Shown piece after piece: positions 42,380 through 42,621 of a stretch of DNA of 42,621 bases. This DNA is from Pontibacter diazotrophicus. GTDB lineage: Bacteria; Bacteroidota; Bacteroidia; Cytophagales; Hymenobacteraceae. The notes under the pieces are model-generated. The model did no database searches, was not told the origin of the DNA, and saw only the letters and a list, made by a program, of their open reading frames with translations. The stretch lies in the NCBI RefSeq assembly GCF_003367245.1, contig NZ_QRGR01000033.1, forward strand, positions 1-42,621, written 5' to 3'. How positions within the stretch are numbered: the stretch's first letter is position 1; every line of letters starts with the position of its first letter. The position numbers were made by a program, and so were the translations under genes.

Positions 42380-42621
42380 AACTGTGTCAAAAAGCAAGTG
42401 TTTTCGTCTGTTTTTTAGCAGTTACATTCAACTATTTGCACAGTAAACCTCCCCTGAATTTACGATACCAAACACCTGCTTAAGTAGTTTATTAATCACC
42501 GCTACCAAAGCCACTTTTTTTGCTTTCCCTGCCGCGACCATCCGCTCATATAGCTCTCGGCAACCTTTATTGTAAACCTTTGCTGCCATGGAACACATGT
42601 AGAGCGTGGCTCTTATATTTT
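42380..42621 (-). mobile_element. IS110-family insertion sequence, 3' end (partial)
   Basis: The minus strand encodes the end of a transposase through the window edge. The left boundary near 42380 is set by loss of similarity to the restriction-modification protein after FLQSVFY. IS110 elements lack long terminal inverted repeats, so the exact junction cannot be fixed here. Confidence 0.65.
42428..42621 (-). CDS. IS110-family transposase, C-terminal 63 residues
   Basis: The frame enters from outside the window and stops at TGA 42430-42428. It reads NIRATLYMCSMAAKVYNKGC, then RELYERMVAAGKAKKVALVAV and INKLLKQVFGIVNSG. This is the typical C-terminus of IS110/IS116/IS902 transposases (helix RxxLYMxxxxA, YxRLxxxGKxxKVALxAxxxKLL), which is the transposase_20-type domain. 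The catalytic DEDD part lies beyond the window, so intactness is unknown. Confidence 0.85.
   Translation of the reverse strand, partial: NIRATLYMCSMAAKVYNKGCRELYERMVAAGKAKKVALVAVINKLLKQVFGIVNSGEVYCANS

Noticed and set aside
1..42621. CRISPR array
   Set aside because: No regularly spaced short direct repeats were found; repeated units here are palindromic and dispersed.

Overview
The window looks like a chromosomal segment of a Bacteroidota bacterium, most probably Hymenobacteraceae (Pontibacter-like). This is an inference. It rests on a type IX secretion C-terminal sorting domain on a secreted hydrolase (11632-13665), on TAnnTTTG-type -7 promoter boxes, on weak Shine-Dalgarno use, and on families common in that group (DUF4153/winged-helix membrane clusters, HxlR and AraC regulators, DUF922, a stand-alone NtrC-type regulator, PA0069-type radical SAM). 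No rRNA, CRISPR array or prophage was seen. There is one tRNA, tRNA-Glu(UUC).

Layout. 1-3280: end of an outer-membrane barrel gene, a class A beta-lactamase-fold serine hydrolase, a 5'-truncated DUF5602-like gene and an RluF-type pseudouridine synthase. 3587-7573: seven short genes on the + strand, namely a four-helix membrane protein, a winged-helix repressor-like protein and five more membrane proteins including a DUF4153 protein. Two near-identical inverted repeats (ACTTTG-N5-CAAAGT) sit in front of two of the transcription units, so this looks like an autoregulated membrane regulon. 7894-10754: a Tat-exported Gfo/Idh/MocA oxidoreductase, a tiny basic protein and a lipoprotein. 11632-17027: a T9SS-exported serine hydrolase with two IPT/TIG domains, then a GH9 glycosidase. 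17712-24606: an HxlR regulator and an SDR gene broken by one in-frame amber codon face a + strand array of three complete FNO-like (NADPH:F420 reductase fold) proteins, a remnant of a fourth, and two luciferase-like monooxygenases. 25604-28706: a membrane-anchored AraC regulator followed by a membrane-anchored serine hydrolase. 28867-32864: tRNA-Glu, a transglutaminase-like membrane protein, a TIM-barrel-like lipoprotein and an FRG-domain protein. 33188-37270: manganese catalase, radical SAM protein, and an FAD oxidoreductase with a C-terminal Rieske domain. 37577-41722: DUF922 metalloprotease-like protein, MATE transporter, an NtrC-like regulator without a DNA-binding domain, and a small unknown protein. 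42193-end: the first ~60 codons of a restriction-modification gene interrupted by an IS110-family element that runs off the window.

Intergenic DNA is unusually structured. A 49-bp REP-like palindromic element occurs three times (34244, 34310, 39853). A longer dispersed repeat with a terminator-like hairpin and a conserved open frame occurs three times (9643, 13794, 25156). Very long perfect hairpins (22-25 bp stems) follow several genes, and three GGATT-N4-AATCC mini-palindromes are clustered at 37450-37532.

Strongest leads: the paired ACTTTG/CAAAGT operators with their membrane regulon; the FNO-like/flavin monooxygenase array; the dispersed repeat with a frame-conserved tail; the amber-interrupted SDR gene; and the IS110 insertion in the restriction-modification gene.
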